DNA of 64,000 nucleotides from Virgibacillus ihumii (lineage in GTDB: Bacteria > Bacillota > Bacilli > Bacillales > Amphibacillaceae). Under the pieces are notes generated by a model. The model ran no database searches. It was not told the origin of the DNA and saw only the letters and a program-made list of their open reading frames with translations. The position numbers and the translations under genes are program-made. Where the stretch lies: the NCBI RefSeq assembly GCF_902726655.1, contig NZ_CACVAN010000001.1, positions 1,612,001-1,676,000 on the forward strand, in the 5' to 3' direction. Each line of letters starts with the position of its first letter. The first letter of the stretch is position 1. Positions 43,020 through 52,361 of the stretch are shown one piece after another.

Positions 43020-43060
43020 AATAGCCTGCATGACCATGACGGTCTGCAGGCTATTTTTTT
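43020..43060 (+). terminator. Intrinsic terminator
   Basis: AATAGCCTGCA pairs with TGCAGGCTATT and runs into TTTTT, 20 bp after the ligase-fragment stop. Confidence 0.85.
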
Positions 43061-43227
43061 AGCCAAAAATTTTTCTTATCAAAGTATATAACTATTTAAT
43101 ATCACTTTTTTAGTATTAAATAATTTATTTTTATCACTAAAGCACGTATCATAATAAGTGAAGAAAGCAAGAGATCTTGTTTTCAGTTCCCAATTGGCCA
43201 AAGGGAAATTACTTGGAGGTGATTCAC

Positions 43228-44613
43228 ATGTCAAATCAACGCACGATGGTGGAACAGCTTGCAGATTGGGCACATGATGTCCGCTGGGAAGATCTTTCCG
43301 GGGAAGCGATGCAGGCACTGAAAGGCCGGATGCTTGATTCAATTGGCTGTGCAATCGGAGCATTGGAAGGAAAACCGGTCGAAAATATTCGCCGAATGAC
43401 TGAAGATCTTGGAGGAGAACCGCTTGTCACGTTAATAGGCGGCGGAAAAACAACACCTGATTATGCAACACTCTATAATGGTGCTGCAGTACGATATCTA
43501 GATTTTAACGATTCCTATCTCGCAAAAAACGAAACAGGACATCCGTCCGACAATATAGCGCCGGTTCTGTCAGCGGCTGAATATGCAGACGCAGATGGAC
43601 GCGATTTCCTGCTGGCACTTGCCCTTGCCTATCAGGTACAGTGCCGCTTATCAGATGTCGCACCGGTCAGAGACAATGGATTTGACCATACTGTACAGGG
43701 TGAATATGGTGCCGCAGTTGGAGCAGCACGGGCAATGAGGCTTGACAGCAGTAAAATTGCCAATGCAGCGTCTATCGCCGGAACAGGCTACAATTCACTG
43801 CGTGTGACACGAACCGGTGAATTATCCAACTGGAAAGGGCTTGCCTATCCGAATACAGCGATGGGAGCAGTTCATGCTGCAATGCTCGCTAAATATGGCA
43901 TAACAGGCCCTCGTGAAGTCTTTGAAGGCAATAAAGGGTTTATGGACACCATCGCCGGAAATTTTGAACTGGATTGGTCTAAAGAAGATCTTGAACGCGT
44001 GACCGAAACGATCATTAAACGATTTAATGCAGAAATCCATTCCCAGTCATCCATTGAAGGATTGCTGGAACTGCGCGGCCGCGAACAAATTAAACCGGAA
44101 GATATTAAGGAAATCAGACTGACAACTTTTGATGTCGCCTACAACATTATCGGCGGCGGTGAAGAAGGCGGTAAAAAATTGATCCGTTATAAAGAAGAAG
44201 CAGACCATTCACTGCCATATATGCTTGCCGCAGCTTACCTGGATGGTCAGGTCATGCCGGAACAATATGAACCTGAAAGGATTACTCGCGCCGATGTCCA
44301 GGAATTACTGCAAAAAGTGGACGTAAAACCAAGTGATGACTATAGCAATCGTTTTCCGGACGAAATGGCATGCCGGATTGAACTCGAGACAAACGATGGA
44401 CAAATTTTCACAGTTGAAAAATATGATTATCAAGGATTCAAGACACAACCTGCGAGCTGGGATGTATTAATGGAGAAATATAACGGTTTAACCAAAAAAA
44501 TTGACAGTGATTTAGCAGCTGAAATTGCCGACACAATCAGAAACCTGGAAAATGTGAAAATCAGTGAACTGACTGAACTGCTCGGTCAAGTAAAAATCAG
44601 GGAGGCTGAATAA
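43228..44613 (+). CDS. MmgE/PrpD family protein
   Basis: The 461-residue protein is an MmgE/PrpD-fold hydro-lyase relative (RMLDSIGCAIGALEGKPV; AAVRYLDFNDSYLAKNETGHPSDNIAP; WKGLAYPNTAMGAVHA; KRFNAEIHSQSS). 2-Methylcitrate dehydratase and cis-aconitate decarboxylase share this fold. No other methylcitrate-cycle gene is near. GGAGGTGATT precedes the ATG. Its stop overlaps the ribosome binding site of the ComA-like gene, so the two are translationally coupled and probably share a pathway. The substrate is unknown. Confidence 0.85.
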   Translation: MSNQRTMVEQLADWAHDVRWEDLSGEAMQALKGRMLDSIGCAIGALEGKPVENIRRMTEDLGGEPLVTLIGGGKTTPDYATLYNGAAVRYLDFNDSYLAKNETGHPSDNIAPVLSAAEYADADGRDFLLALALAYQVQCRLSDVAPVRDNGFDHTVQGEYGAAVGAARAMRLDSSKIANAASIAGTGYNSLRVTRTGELSNWKGLAYPNTAMGAVHAAMLAKYGITGPREVFEGNKGFMDTIAGNFELDWSKEDLERVTETIIKRFNAEIHSQSSIEGLLELRGREQIKPEDIKEIRLTTFDVAYNIIGGGEEGGKKLIRYKEEADHSLPYMLAAAYLDGQVMPEQYEPERITRADVQELLQKVDVKPSDDYSNRFPDEMACRIELETNDGQIFTVEKYDYQGFKTQPASWDVLMEKYNGLTKKIDSDLAAEIADTIRNLENVKISELTELLGQVKIREAE

Positions 44614-44614
44614 T

Positions 44615-45442
44615 ATGAGTAACGAAAGAGCTTTTCAACAAATCCGTATGAATAAACGTCAGGAAAAACCACGTAAACGGGGTATTACTGAAATTCGCGG
44701 GCCATACTATGCGGTAATGGGCAAACGCTATTTGCAGGATATACTGGAAACGATGGGGGACTATGTTGACATTCTGAAATTTTCAGGCGGAGCGTTCACC
44801 CTGTATCGTGAAGAGCAACTCAAAGAACTGCTGGATTTGGCGCATCAATATGATGTTAAAGTATCGACAGGCGGATTCATTGAAACTGTACTGACGCAAG
44901 GGCCTGAAGCGGTTGATCACTATATCAGTGAATGCAAACGGGTCGGCTTTGATATCATTGAGATTTCAACCGGCTTTATCACGATGCCAACCGATGATAT
45001 CGTCCGGCTCGTTGAGAAAGTGCAAAAAGCAGGATTACTCGCCAAACCGGAAATCGGCGTACAATTCGGTTCCGGCGGCACCAACTCTGTTGAGCAAAAC
45101 GAAGCATTGGGCACTACCGATCCGTCACAAGCAATTCAAATCGGGAAACGCTGCCTGGATGCCGGCGCCTATATGCTCATGATCGAATCAGAAGGCATCA
45201 CCGAGAGCGTCCATGAATGGCGCACCGGAATCGCCACACAATTCGCCCGCGAGCTCGGCACCGAAAACATTATGTTTGAAGCAGCCGATCCGGATGTCTT
45301 TTCCTGGTATATTAAAAACTACGGCCCTGACGTTAACGTCTTCGTCGACCACAGCCAGATCGTACAATTGGAAACATTGCGCCGCGGTATTTGGGGCACT
45401 AATGACCTGTGGGGCCGCGTCATCACCTATGATGGCGAATAA
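44615..45442 (+). CDS. ComA family (phosphosulfolactate synthase-like) protein
   Basis: The 275-residue TIM-barrel protein matches the ComA family (GPYYAVMGKRYLQDILETMG; YVDILKFSGGAFTLY; DIIEISTGFITMP; FGSGGTNSVEQ; IMFEAADPDVFSWYIKNYG). ComA adds sulfite to phosphoenolpyruvate to form phosphosulfolactate; spore formers use it for 3-sulfolactate. However, no ComB or ComC gene is near and the partner is a PrpD-type lyase, so another carbon-sulfur or carbon-carbon reaction on an enol-acid is possible. GGGAGGCTG lies across the end of the upstream gene. Confidence 0.82.
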   Translation: MSNERAFQQIRMNKRQEKPRKRGITEIRGPYYAVMGKRYLQDILETMGDYVDILKFSGGAFTLYREEQLKELLDLAHQYDVKVSTGGFIETVLTQGPEAVDHYISECKRVGFDIIEISTGFITMPTDDIVRLVEKVQKAGLLAKPEIGVQFGSGGTNSVEQNEALGTTDPSQAIQIGKRCLDAGAYMLMIESEGITESVHEWRTGIATQFARELGTENIMFEAADPDVFSWYIKNYGPDVNVFVDHSQIVQLETLRRGIWGTNDLWGRVITYDGE

Positions 45443-45470
45443 TAGAATAGTATTGCATCTTGTATATGGA

Positions 45471-45501
45471 AGCCGGGCATGGCTGGATGCCCGGCTTTTT
45501 T
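45471..45501 (+). terminator. Intrinsic terminator of the PrpD-ComA operon
   Basis: AGCCGGGCAT pairs perfectly with ATGCCCGGCT over GGCTGG and is followed by TTTTT. Confidence 0.9.
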
Positions 45502-45540
45502 ATGTGAAGTGTGCTAATGTCTACCAGGTTGGGACATTTG

Positions 45541-45624
45541 TCTCCCGAGTTTTGGGTGCTGTCTCCCGACTTCTTGCCGTTCTCTCCCGAGTTTGAGGCG
45601 CTGTCTCCCATTTTAGTGTTCTTT
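45541..45624. repeat. Degenerate tandem array, TCTCCC core, exact 21-bp period
   Basis: TCTCCC occurs at 45541, 45562, 45583 and 45604, each exactly 21 bp apart, three of them as TCTCCCGA. The rest of each unit is diverged. The same core and nearly the same period are seen at 26713-26794. Confidence 0.75.
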
Positions 45625-45690
45625 ACATCCAATCTTGCCTGATTTACGCAATCGTGTCTGCTTTCCTTTATTAGACGGCTTTTATGTATT

Positions 45691-45724
45691 CGAAAGCCCG
45701 GCAGCACATCCTGCTTCCGGGCTA
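45691..45724 (-). terminator. Hairpin after the 34-codon ORF
   Basis: AATAGCCCGG and CCGGGCTTTC bracket a loop with internal pairing. It begins 16 bp past the stop of the small ORF at 45740-45844. The T-run is weak. Confidence 0.4.
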
Positions 45725-45739
45725 TTGATTGCGGATTTA

Positions 45740-45844
45740 TTAATATAAGTTCAAAGCTAAGGTGGCGAGCACAAATGCTACGAGGGGTATATACCACAGT
45801 ATATCCACTGATCTCCGCTTAGCTGTATTTCCTTTACCTTTCAT
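45740..45844 (-). CDS. Predicted 34-residue membrane miniprotein
   Basis: The reading frame starts MKGKGNTAKRRSVDILWY and ends LATLALNLY: a basic N-terminus followed by one membrane helix of about 20 residues, so the basic end would face the cytoplasm. AGGGGG lies about ten bases before the ATG, and TTGTCA/TTTAGA with a 17-bp spacer lies just upstream as a possible promoter. A hairpin follows the stop. The region otherwise has no gene. I recognise no family; expression is unproven. Confidence 0.5.
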   Translation of the reverse strand: MKGKGNTAKRRSVDILWYIPLVAFVLATLALNLY

Positions 45845-46082
45845 AAAGAAATACCCCCTGTCTAAAAATCAGTTTTTGTTCAATGACAAGATTTAGTTTA
45901 ATACGGATATATAAAAATAGCAATACCTTTTTGAGATTTTTTATAAGAAAATCCGCAGACGTTTACACCCTGTTTTATCAGGGCTCATTCGGGTAAATTT
46001 CTTATAGTGAAATGGTTGCCAAAAAACGAATTTTTCTATATATTGTCCACATCTGCATCATGATGAAAAGGGGAGTGTTGAA

Positions 46083-46925
46083 ATGGTAAACAGGACAACT
46101 AAAGATGTGCTTCTCATTGTGATTGGCTCGTTTATTTTTGCCTTTGGAGTCAATTATTTCGCCATTCCGAACCGTTTGTCAGAAGGTGGTGTCATTGGTA
46201 TTACCATTGTGACCTATTACCTGTTTGAATGGTCGCCCGGTATTGTCAATTTTGTACTTAACAGTCTGTTACTTGCTATCGGGTACAAGTTTTTCACGAA
46301 ACGCGTTATCATATATACGATTATCTCCATTCTGTTCTCATCCCTTTTTCTTCACATTACAGTGGACTGGGGAAAAGAAATAAATGATGACACGCTCCTG
46401 GCAGCTTTGTTCGCCGGACTGACCGTTGGAATCGGGCTGGGCTTCATTTTCCGTGCCGGCGGGACTTCCGGAGGTTCGGCTATTTTAGCACGAATGGCCA
46501 ATCAGCTGCTTGGCTGGAGCATCGGAAAAGGCATGCTTGTCATTGATATTCTTGTCATAGCCGGTTCCGCTTTTATCATTGGCCAGGAAAAAGCAATGTA
46601 TACACTTGTATCCGTTTATTTGGGGGCAAAAGTAATCGATGTTATTGTCGAGGGCGCAAATGAACGGACATCCGTATTAATTATATCGCGTCAGCCGGAT
46701 GAAGTACTTAATCAGGTCACAACAAAAATGGCCCGCGGAATCACCATTCTTGAAGGCCGCGGCGGTTATTCCCAAATCGACAGGGAAGTGCTTTACCTTG
46801 TTATCAACAAGCACGAAATCGTTCAGCTGAAAAAGATTATTGAAGATATTGATCCGGATGCCTACGTCACAGTTCACAGTGTACAAGAGATTTTCAGAAA
46901 GGGTTACAAAGGTGAAAAACATTAA
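46083..46925 (+). CDS. YitT family membrane protein (DUF161 plus DUF2179)
   Basis: The 280-residue protein has five or six N-terminal membrane helices (FAFGVNYFAIPNRLSEGGVIGI; IGLGFIFRAGGTSGGSAILAR) and a cytosolic C-terminal DUF2179 domain of about 80 residues (TSVLIISRQPDEVLNQV...DPDAYVTVHSVQEIF). This is the standard architecture of YitT paralogues in Bacilli. The function is not established. GGGGAGTG precedes the ATG. The dipeptidase gene begins 21 bp after it, so the two probably share a transcript. Confidence 0.9.
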   Translation: MVNRTTKDVLLIVIGSFIFAFGVNYFAIPNRLSEGGVIGITIVTYYLFEWSPGIVNFVLNSLLLAIGYKFFTKRVIIYTIISILFSSLFLHITVDWGKEINDDTLLAALFAGLTVGIGLGFIFRAGGTSGGSAILARMANQLLGWSIGKGMLVIDILVIAGSAFIIGQEKAMYTLVSVYLGAKVIDVIVEGANERTSVLIISRQPDEVLNQVTTKMARGITILEGRGGYSQIDREVLYLVINKHEIVQLKKIIEDIDPDAYVTVHSVQEIFRKGYKGEKH

Positions 46926-46946
46926 ATGAACAGGGAGGAAAATTAT

Positions 46947-47996
46947 ATGGTCAACTTTCCAGTTTTTGACGGACATAATGATACAATTTTGCGGCTTTAT
47001 TCAGAAGCGGACAAAAACCAGTCCTTTTTTGACGAAAGCCATTTCCATATTGACATGCCAAAAGCGCAACAAGGCAATTTTGGCGGTGGTTTTTTCGCGG
47101 TATATACCCCGAATGAAAACTATGCAGTGGAGCCTGAACAATTTTTGACGAAAAACGGCTATGATGTCCCGCTTCCACCGCAAATTGATCAATCATACGC
47201 CATCAGACACACAAATGCTTTGGCAGCAAAACTGTTTAAAACGGAAATGGAATCAAACGGGCAATTTAAAGTCGTGCAAACAGCCGGTGAATTGGCATAT
47301 TGTCTGGAAAATAACATTGTTGCAGCTGTTTTTCATATTGAAGGTGCAGAAGCGATTGATACGGACTTTGACGCGTTACATGTTTTGCATCAGGCGGGGC
47401 TTCGGTCACTCGGCATCGTCTGGAGCCGCCAAAATATGTTCGGGGAAGGCGTTCCATTTCGCTATCCGGCGTCACCGGACATTGGCGGCGGTCTGACAGC
47501 CGCAGGAAAACAACTCGTACAGGAATGCAATCAGCTTGGAATTATGATTGATAATACCCATTTGAATGAAAAAGGATTCTGGGATGTCGCCAGCATTACA
47601 GACGCTCCGATTGTTGCCACCCATTCGAATGCCCATGCACTCTGCCCGATTTCACGTAATCTGACTGATAAACAGTTGAGAGCGATTAAGGAATCCAATG
47701 GAGTTGTCGGTATAAACTATGCGGTGAATATGCTCAGGGAAGATGGTGGACTCGGCACGGACATTTCGCTTGATGAAATCGTTCGGCATGTTGCATACAT
47801 TGCTGAAAAATTCGGCGTTGACCATGTTGCACTTGGATCAGACTTTGACGGCACACATGTCCCGGACGAGTTACAGAATGCAGCCGGTCTGCCAAAATTG
47901 ATTGAACGGATGAAGGCACATGGTTTTAATGATGAGGAACTTCACAAAATCACCCATCAAAATTGGGTGCGTGTATTGCGTGATACGTGGAAATAG
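46947..47996 (+). CDS. Membrane-dipeptidase family (M19) dipeptidase
   Basis: The 349-residue zinc enzyme resembles renal dipeptidase: the first metal motif in FPVFDGHNDTILRLY, the bridging glutamate in VFHIEGAEAID, THSNAHALCPISRNLTD for the second site, and VALGSDFDGTHVP. It would hydrolyse dipeptides, possibly with D-residues. There is no signal peptide. GGGAGGAAAATT fixes the ATG; an upstream in-frame ATG lies before that site. It follows yitT by 21 bp. Confidence 0.9.
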   Translation: MVNFPVFDGHNDTILRLYSEADKNQSFFDESHFHIDMPKAQQGNFGGGFFAVYTPNENYAVEPEQFLTKNGYDVPLPPQIDQSYAIRHTNALAAKLFKTEMESNGQFKVVQTAGELAYCLENNIVAAVFHIEGAEAIDTDFDALHVLHQAGLRSLGIVWSRQNMFGEGVPFRYPASPDIGGGLTAAGKQLVQECNQLGIMIDNTHLNEKGFWDVASITDAPIVATHSNAHALCPISRNLTDKQLRAIKESNGVVGINYAVNMLREDGGLGTDISLDEIVRHVAYIAEKFGVDHVALGSDFDGTHVPDELQNAAGLPKLIERMKAHGFNDEELHKITHQNWVRVLRDTWK

Positions 47997-48083
47997 GATT
48001 CTTTCAATCGTATGAGGATAATTTCGGATTTTCACACAAGTTCAACTGTGAATTTGAAGTAAATAATTCCACTGATAAAGAAA

Positions 48084-48110
48084 ACAGCCGGCAATCATGC
48101 CTGGCTGCTT
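48084..48110 (-). terminator. Terminator overlapping the end of the aminotransferase gene
   Basis: CAGCCAGGC and GCCGGCTG form a stem on the minus strand followed by TTTTCTTT. The stem includes the gene's last codons. Confidence 0.6.
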
Positions 48111-49288
48111 TCTTTATTAAACATTCCCAACTTCCCAATCCGTTCAACTGCCTCTTCCAGACGCTCCTCATTATCAAGCAGTCCGACACGGACGTAGCCT
48201 TCTCCTCTTGAACCGAAACCATTGCCGGGAGCAACGACTACATGTGTTTCTTCGAGCAGCAGATCAGCAAATTCCTCGGATGTATATCCATTTGGAACCG
48301 GAAGCCAAGCAAAAAAGGTGCCTTTTGGGGCTTCTGCTTCCCAGCCGATCCGCTCCAGTGCCTTAACAAAACGTTGTCGTCTCATTGCATATGTATCCAC
48401 TAACTCCATGGCACCGGATTGATCCCCAAGCAAGGCCTCAGCTGATGCTTCCTGAACACCGCCAAACAGGCTGCAGTACATGTGATCCTGAATGAGATTA
48501 ATACTTTCAATCACAGACTGGTTACCAACTGCGAATGCAACTCGCCATCCCGCCATACTGTATGCCTTTGATAAGGTATAAACTTCAATACCAATATCTT
48601 TCGCTCCTTCCGACTGCAAAAAACTTACCGGCTTTTGTCCGTCAAATCCAATGGTCGCATAGGCAAAATCATGGACAGCGCAGATATCATGTTTTTTGGC
48701 AACGGAAACAGTTTCATCAAAAAATTCCCGGCTCGCTGTGGCCGCAGTCGGATTATTCGGATAGTTCAGCATCATCAGCTTAGCCCGCTCCAGATCCTCT
48801 GCTGACAATGCGTCATAATCAGGCAGAAAATCGTTTTCTGAAAGCAATGGCATAAACGCTGTTTCAGCATCCGCCATTGACGTTCCTGACAGATAATCCG
48901 GATAGCCCGGGTCCGGCAACAGTGCCAGGTCACCCGGGTTCAACAAACATTGACTAACTTCCACCAAGCCGGCTTTTGCTCCAAATAAAACAGCCACTTC
49001 AGTTTCCGGGTCAATCCATACATCATACTCCCGTTTATAAAAGTCGGCAATCGCTTTTTTCAGGTATGGAAACCCGCGAAATGGAGTGTATTTATGATTC
49101 TTCGGTTTGGCTGCGGCATCCTGCGCGGCCCTGACAATATTATCAGGTGTCGGCAAATCAGGATTCCCTTGTCCAAGATTAATAACATCATATCCCTGGC
49201 TTATTTTTTCCTGTGTTTTTTTTACCAATTTGGCAAAAAATTGTTCCGGCAATCGTTTCAGCATTTCGGATTGTTCAAAGTTTCGCAT
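48095..49288 (-). CDS. mtnE: Class I/II aminotransferase, MtnE (YkrV)-like
   Basis: The 397-residue PLP enzyme is very like Bacillus MtnE over its length (LPEQFFAKLVKKTQ; VINLGQGNPDLPTP; LNYPNNPTAA; IEVYTLSKAYSMAGWRVAFAVGN with the PLP lysine; VVVAPGNGFGSRGEGYVRVGL). MtnE transfers an amino group from glutamine to 2-keto-4-methylthiobutyrate in methionine salvage. No other mtn gene adjoins it, though an omega-amidase-like gene lies at 62041. GGGGGGAG lies before the ATG. A broader aromatic or branched-chain role is possible. Confidence 0.85.
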   Translation of the reverse strand: MRNFEQSEMLKRLPEQFFAKLVKKTQEKISQGYDVINLGQGNPDLPTPDNIVRAAQDAAAKPKNHKYTPFRGFPYLKKAIADFYKREYDVWIDPETEVAVLFGAKAGLVEVSQCLLNPGDLALLPDPGYPDYLSGTSMADAETAFMPLLSENDFLPDYDALSAEDLERAKLMMLNYPNNPTAATASREFFDETVSVAKKHDICAVHDFAYATIGFDGQKPVSFLQSEGAKDIGIEVYTLSKAYSMAGWRVAFAVGNQSVIESINLIQDHMYCSLFGGVQEASAEALLGDQSGAMELVDTYAMRRQRFVKALERIGWEAEAPKGTFFAWLPVPNGYTSEEFADLLLEETHVVVAPGNGFGSRGEGYVRVGLLDNEERLEEAVERIGKLGMFNKESSQA

Positions 49289-49345
49289 GCTGCTCCCCCC
49301 TGGTTGGTGTTATCATATCGATGATTTGCCCCATTGTAAAGGATT

Positions 49346-50308
49346 TCAGGAAGCTAACACACTTTTGGCTGCAGCCAGCTTCTGAATTTTTGGAAGCGTG
49401 CTGATATCCAGATTTCCACCGCTTACCACCACACCGCAATGACGGGAGGAAATAGTATCATGGTATTTGAACAATGCCGCCAAAGATGCTGCACCAGCAC
49501 CTTCCAGCAGTGTCTTATTTCGTTCCAGCATATAAACAATCGCCGCAGCTATTTCCTCGTCGCTCACTGTCACAATATCATCCACTACATTACGGATAAT
49601 CGGCAGTGTGTGGCTGCCCGGCTGTTTGACCGCAATGCCTTCAGCGATTGTACTTACCGTGTTCAGTTTTTCCACCGTATCCCGTAGATAGCTGGAATAC
49701 ATGGCAGCTGCACCGGCGGCCTGTACGCCAATCACCCTGATGGAACGATTGACATGTTTGGCCGCAGTTGCAATCCCGCTGATCAGTCCGCCACCGCCAA
49801 TCGGTACAATTATTGTATCCAGGCGGTCTTCCTGCCGCAGCATTTCCATGGCAATCGTTCCCTGCCCGGCCATAATATCCTCATCATCAAATGGATGAAT
49901 ATACGCTGCACCGGTTTCTTTCTGCCGTTCAAGTGATGCCTCATACGCTTCCTGGAACGACTCACCTACAAGCACGACTTCTGCTCCATAGGACTTTGTT
50001 GCATTGACTTTAGTGGTTGGTGTTGCTTCCGCCATAAAAATGGTTGCCTGGGTGCCCAGTTTGGCGGCCGCATAGGCAACCCCCTGTGCATGATTGCCGG
50101 CTGATGCGGTGATCACGCCGTTCACCAATTGTTCCTTTGGAAGCTGCATCAATTTGTACGTTGCACCCCGGAACTTAAAAGCACCCGTTTTTTGCTGGTT
50201 TTCCATTTTAAAATGTACTTTTTTTCCTACCCGATTATTTGTTGTCGTTGATGAAAGTAATGGAGTACGGTGCACAAATGGCTCCAATTTTTTCCATGCC
50301 ATATGCAC
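49346..50308 (-). CDS. ilvA: Threonine dehydratase, short (TdcB-like) form
   Basis: The 320-residue fold-type II PLP enzyme has the lysine in QKTGAFKFRGATYK, ITASAGNHAQGVAYAA, the phosphate loop PIGGGGLISGIAT and VVSGGNLDIS. It deaminates threonine to 2-ketobutyrate, the isoleucine precursor. It lacks the C-terminal ACT domain of feedback-inhibited IlvA, and its N-terminus begins only about 14 residues before the conserved RTPLL, shorter than usual. The frame is closed upstream by a stop, so the start must be the GTG at 50308 or the ATG two codons later, both after AGGAGAG. As last gene of the ilv-leu operon it most likely serves isoleucine synthesis. Confidence 0.87.
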   Translation of the reverse strand: MHMAWKKLEPFVHRTPLLSSTTTNNRVGKKVHFKMENQQKTGAFKFRGATYKLMQLPKEQLVNGVITASAGNHAQGVAYAAAKLGTQATIFMAEATPTTKVNATKSYGAEVVLVGESFQEAYEASLERQKETGAAYIHPFDDEDIMAGQGTIAMEMLRQEDRLDTIIVPIGGGGLISGIATAAKHVNRSIRVIGVQAAGAAAMYSSYLRDTVEKLNTVSTIAEGIAVKQPGSHTLPIIRNVVDDIVTVSDEEIAAAIVYMLERNKTLLEGAGAASLAALFKYHDTISSRHCGVVVSGGNLDISTLPKIQKLAAAKSVLAS

Positions 50309-50338
50309 CGTCTCTCCTGTTAAGCAATTCCCAAGATT

Positions 50339-50920
50339 TTACACTCCTTTTGTTTCAAATTGACTTATTTTTTCTTCCAATTTCAATGTCAGGGCAATAT
50401 CATCCCAGCCATTCATCAGCTTTTCCTTATGATAAGGATCGATGGAAAAAGGAATAACCTGCCCTTCATCCATAATCTGTTCCGTGGCCAGATTGACATC
50501 CAATGTCAGACCGGATGTTTCAGCCCGTTCCAGCCACTCATTGACCTGTGCTTCATCCATTTTCACTGGAATGATCCCATTTTTTAATGCATTGTTGTAA
50601 AAAATATCGGCAAAACTTGGCGCAATGATGACTTTGAAACCATAATCCAGCAGCGACCATGGTGCATGCTCGCGTGACGAGCCGCAGCCAAAATTTTCGC
50701 CTGCCAACAGAATGGAGGAACCGGCAAATTGCGCTTTGTTCAAATTAAAATCCTCCCGCTCGTTACCGTCCTCATCATACCGCCAGTTATAAAACAGAAA
50801 CTGTCCAAACCCGGTACGTTCCACCCGTTTCAAAAACTGTTTCGGAATAATTTGATCTGTATCAATGTTGGACCGGTTTAACGGCAACACACTTCCTGTA
50901 TGCTCCTGAATTGCTTCCAT
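50339..50920 (-). CDS. leuD: 3-Isopropylmalate dehydratase small subunit
   Basis: The 193-residue protein is the swivelling domain of isopropylmalate isomerase (LNRSNIDTDQIIPKQFLKR; GENFGCGSSREHAPWSL; IIAPSFADIFYNNALKNG). With LeuC it isomerises 2- to 3-isopropylmalate. TAGGAGGTGG fixes the ATG, 13 bp after the leuC stop; the longer in-frame extension overlaps leuC and is rejected. Confidence 0.95.
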   Translation of the reverse strand: MEAIQEHTGSVLPLNRSNIDTDQIIPKQFLKRVERTGFGQFLFYNWRYDEDGNEREDFNLNKAQFAGSSILLAGENFGCGSSREHAPWSLLDYGFKVIIAPSFADIFYNNALKNGIIPVKMDEAQVNEWLERAETSGLTLDVNLATEQIMDEGQVIPFSIDPYHKEKLMNGWDDIALTLKLEEKISQFETKGV

Positions 50921-50933
50921 GACTAGCCACCTC

Positions 50934-52340
50934 CTATTGCAGAACTCCAGTATATTTGCGAACATCGACAAAATGTCCTTCAACTGCCGCTGCAGCAGCC
51001 ATTTCCGGACTAACCAGATGCGTTCGGGCACCATTTCCCTGGCGTCCTTCAAAATTACGGTTCGATGTTGATGCACATCTGCCGCCTGGTGGAACAACGT
51101 CATCATTCATTGCCAGGCACATGCTGCAGCCGGCTTCCCGCCATTCAAATCCTGCTTCTTTGAAAATTTGATCCAGTCCTTCTTCTTCTGCATTCAATTT
51201 GACCAGAAATGATCCAGGTACAACGATGGCGCGCACATTCGAATTTACTTTTTTACCGCGCACAACTTCAGCGGCCTTTTGTAAGTCACCAAGCCGCGAA
51301 TTGGTGCATGACCCGATAAACACATGATCAATTTCAATCGATGTGATCGGCTGATTTTCTTCCAGTCCCATGTAATCAAGTGCCCGCTCTACATCTTCCT
51401 TATGATCCACTTCCGCAAGTGACGGCGTCGAACCGCTTACAGGTACACACATTCCAGGGTTGGTTCCCCAAGATACCTGCGGCTCTACTTCAGAACCTTT
51501 TATGGTAACCGTGTGATCGTAAACAGCCCCTTCATCTGTCCGAAGATCAAGCCACTCATCGGCAAGCACATCAAACTGTTTACCCTCAGGCACATTCGCC
51601 CGGCCGCGCAGAAATTCAACCGTTTTTTTATCCGGACTGATCAGTCCGGCACGTGCGCCGGCTTCGATTGACATATTACAGACCGTCATCCGTCCTTCCA
51701 TTGACAGGTTACGAACCGCTTCCCCGGTATACTCGATTACATACCCTGTACCGAACCTCACGCCGAACTTCGAAATAATTGCCAGAATCAGATCCTTGGC
51801 AGTTACCCCTGGACCAAGATCGCCATCAACATGGACATTCAATGTTTTCGGTTTTTCCTGCCACAGCGATTGCGTTGCCAGCACATGTTCAACCTCACTT
51901 GTGCCAATCCCGAACGCCAGTGCACCAAAGGCTCCGTGTGTCGATGTGTGACTGTCACCACAAACAATTGTTTTGCCCGGTTGTGTCAAGCCGAGTTCCG
52001 GTCCGATAACATGCACGATACCCTGCTCCGGATGATACATATCGGCAAGTGTGATACCAAAATCCTTACAATTCCTTTTCAAGGTTTCCATTTGTTTGAC
52101 CGATATTTCATCTTTGATGGATTCCCGGTTTCTCGTCGGTACATTATGATCCATCGTCGCGTATGTCAGATCCGGCCGGCGCACATCCCTTCCATTTAGG
52201 CGCAACCCTTCGAACGCCTGTGGTGAGGTGACTTCATGAATCAAATGCAAATCAATATACATAAGATCCGGTTTGCCCTTTTCCTGATGCACCATGTGCT
52301 TATTCCATATTTTCTCAACAATTGTTTTCGGTTGGCTCAC
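50934..52340 (-). CDS. leuC: 3-Isopropylmalate dehydratase large subunit
   Basis: The 468-residue aconitase-superfamily subunit carries the 4Fe-4S ligands in [14 protein letters not shown] and [10 protein letters not shown], and [19 protein letters not shown]. It starts at a GTG following AAAGGAGGAG; the overlapping ATG is followed at once by a stop. It lies 21 bp downstream of leuB and works with LeuD. Confidence 0.96.
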   Translation of the reverse strand: MSQPKTIVEKIWNKHMVHQEKGKPDLMYIDLHLIHEVTSPQAFEGLRLNGRDVRRPDLTYATMDHNVPTRNRESIKDEISVKQMETLKRNCKDFGITLADMYHPEQGIVHVIGPELGLTQPGKTIVCGDSHTSTHGAFGALAFGIGTSEVEHVLATQSLWQEKPKTLNVHVDGDLGPGVTAKDLILAIISKFGVRFGTGYVIEYTGEAVRNLSMEGRMTVCNMSIEAGARAGLISPDKKTVEFLRGRANVPEGKQFDVLADEWLDLRTDEGAVYDHTVTIKGSEVEPQVSWGTNPGMCVPVSGSTPSLAEVDHKEDVERALDYMGLEENQPITSIEIDHVFIGSCTNSRLGDLQKAAEVVRGKKVNSNVRAIVVPGSFLVKLNAEEEGLDQIFKEAGFEWREAGCSMCLAMNDDVVPPGGRCASTSNRNFEGRQGNGARTHLVSPEMAAAAAVEGHFVDVRKYTGVLQ

Positions 52341-52361
52341 ATTAATCTCCTCCTTTCTGTT

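Noticed and set aside
42464..43066. 200-codon minus-strand frame antisense to the ligase fragment
   Set aside because: The sense strand has promoter, ribosome binding site, domain match and terminator; the antisense frame has none of these.
45541..45624. CRISPR array
   Set aside because: The conserved part is only 6-8 bp with a 21-bp period, far too short for repeat-spacer units, and no cas gene is present.
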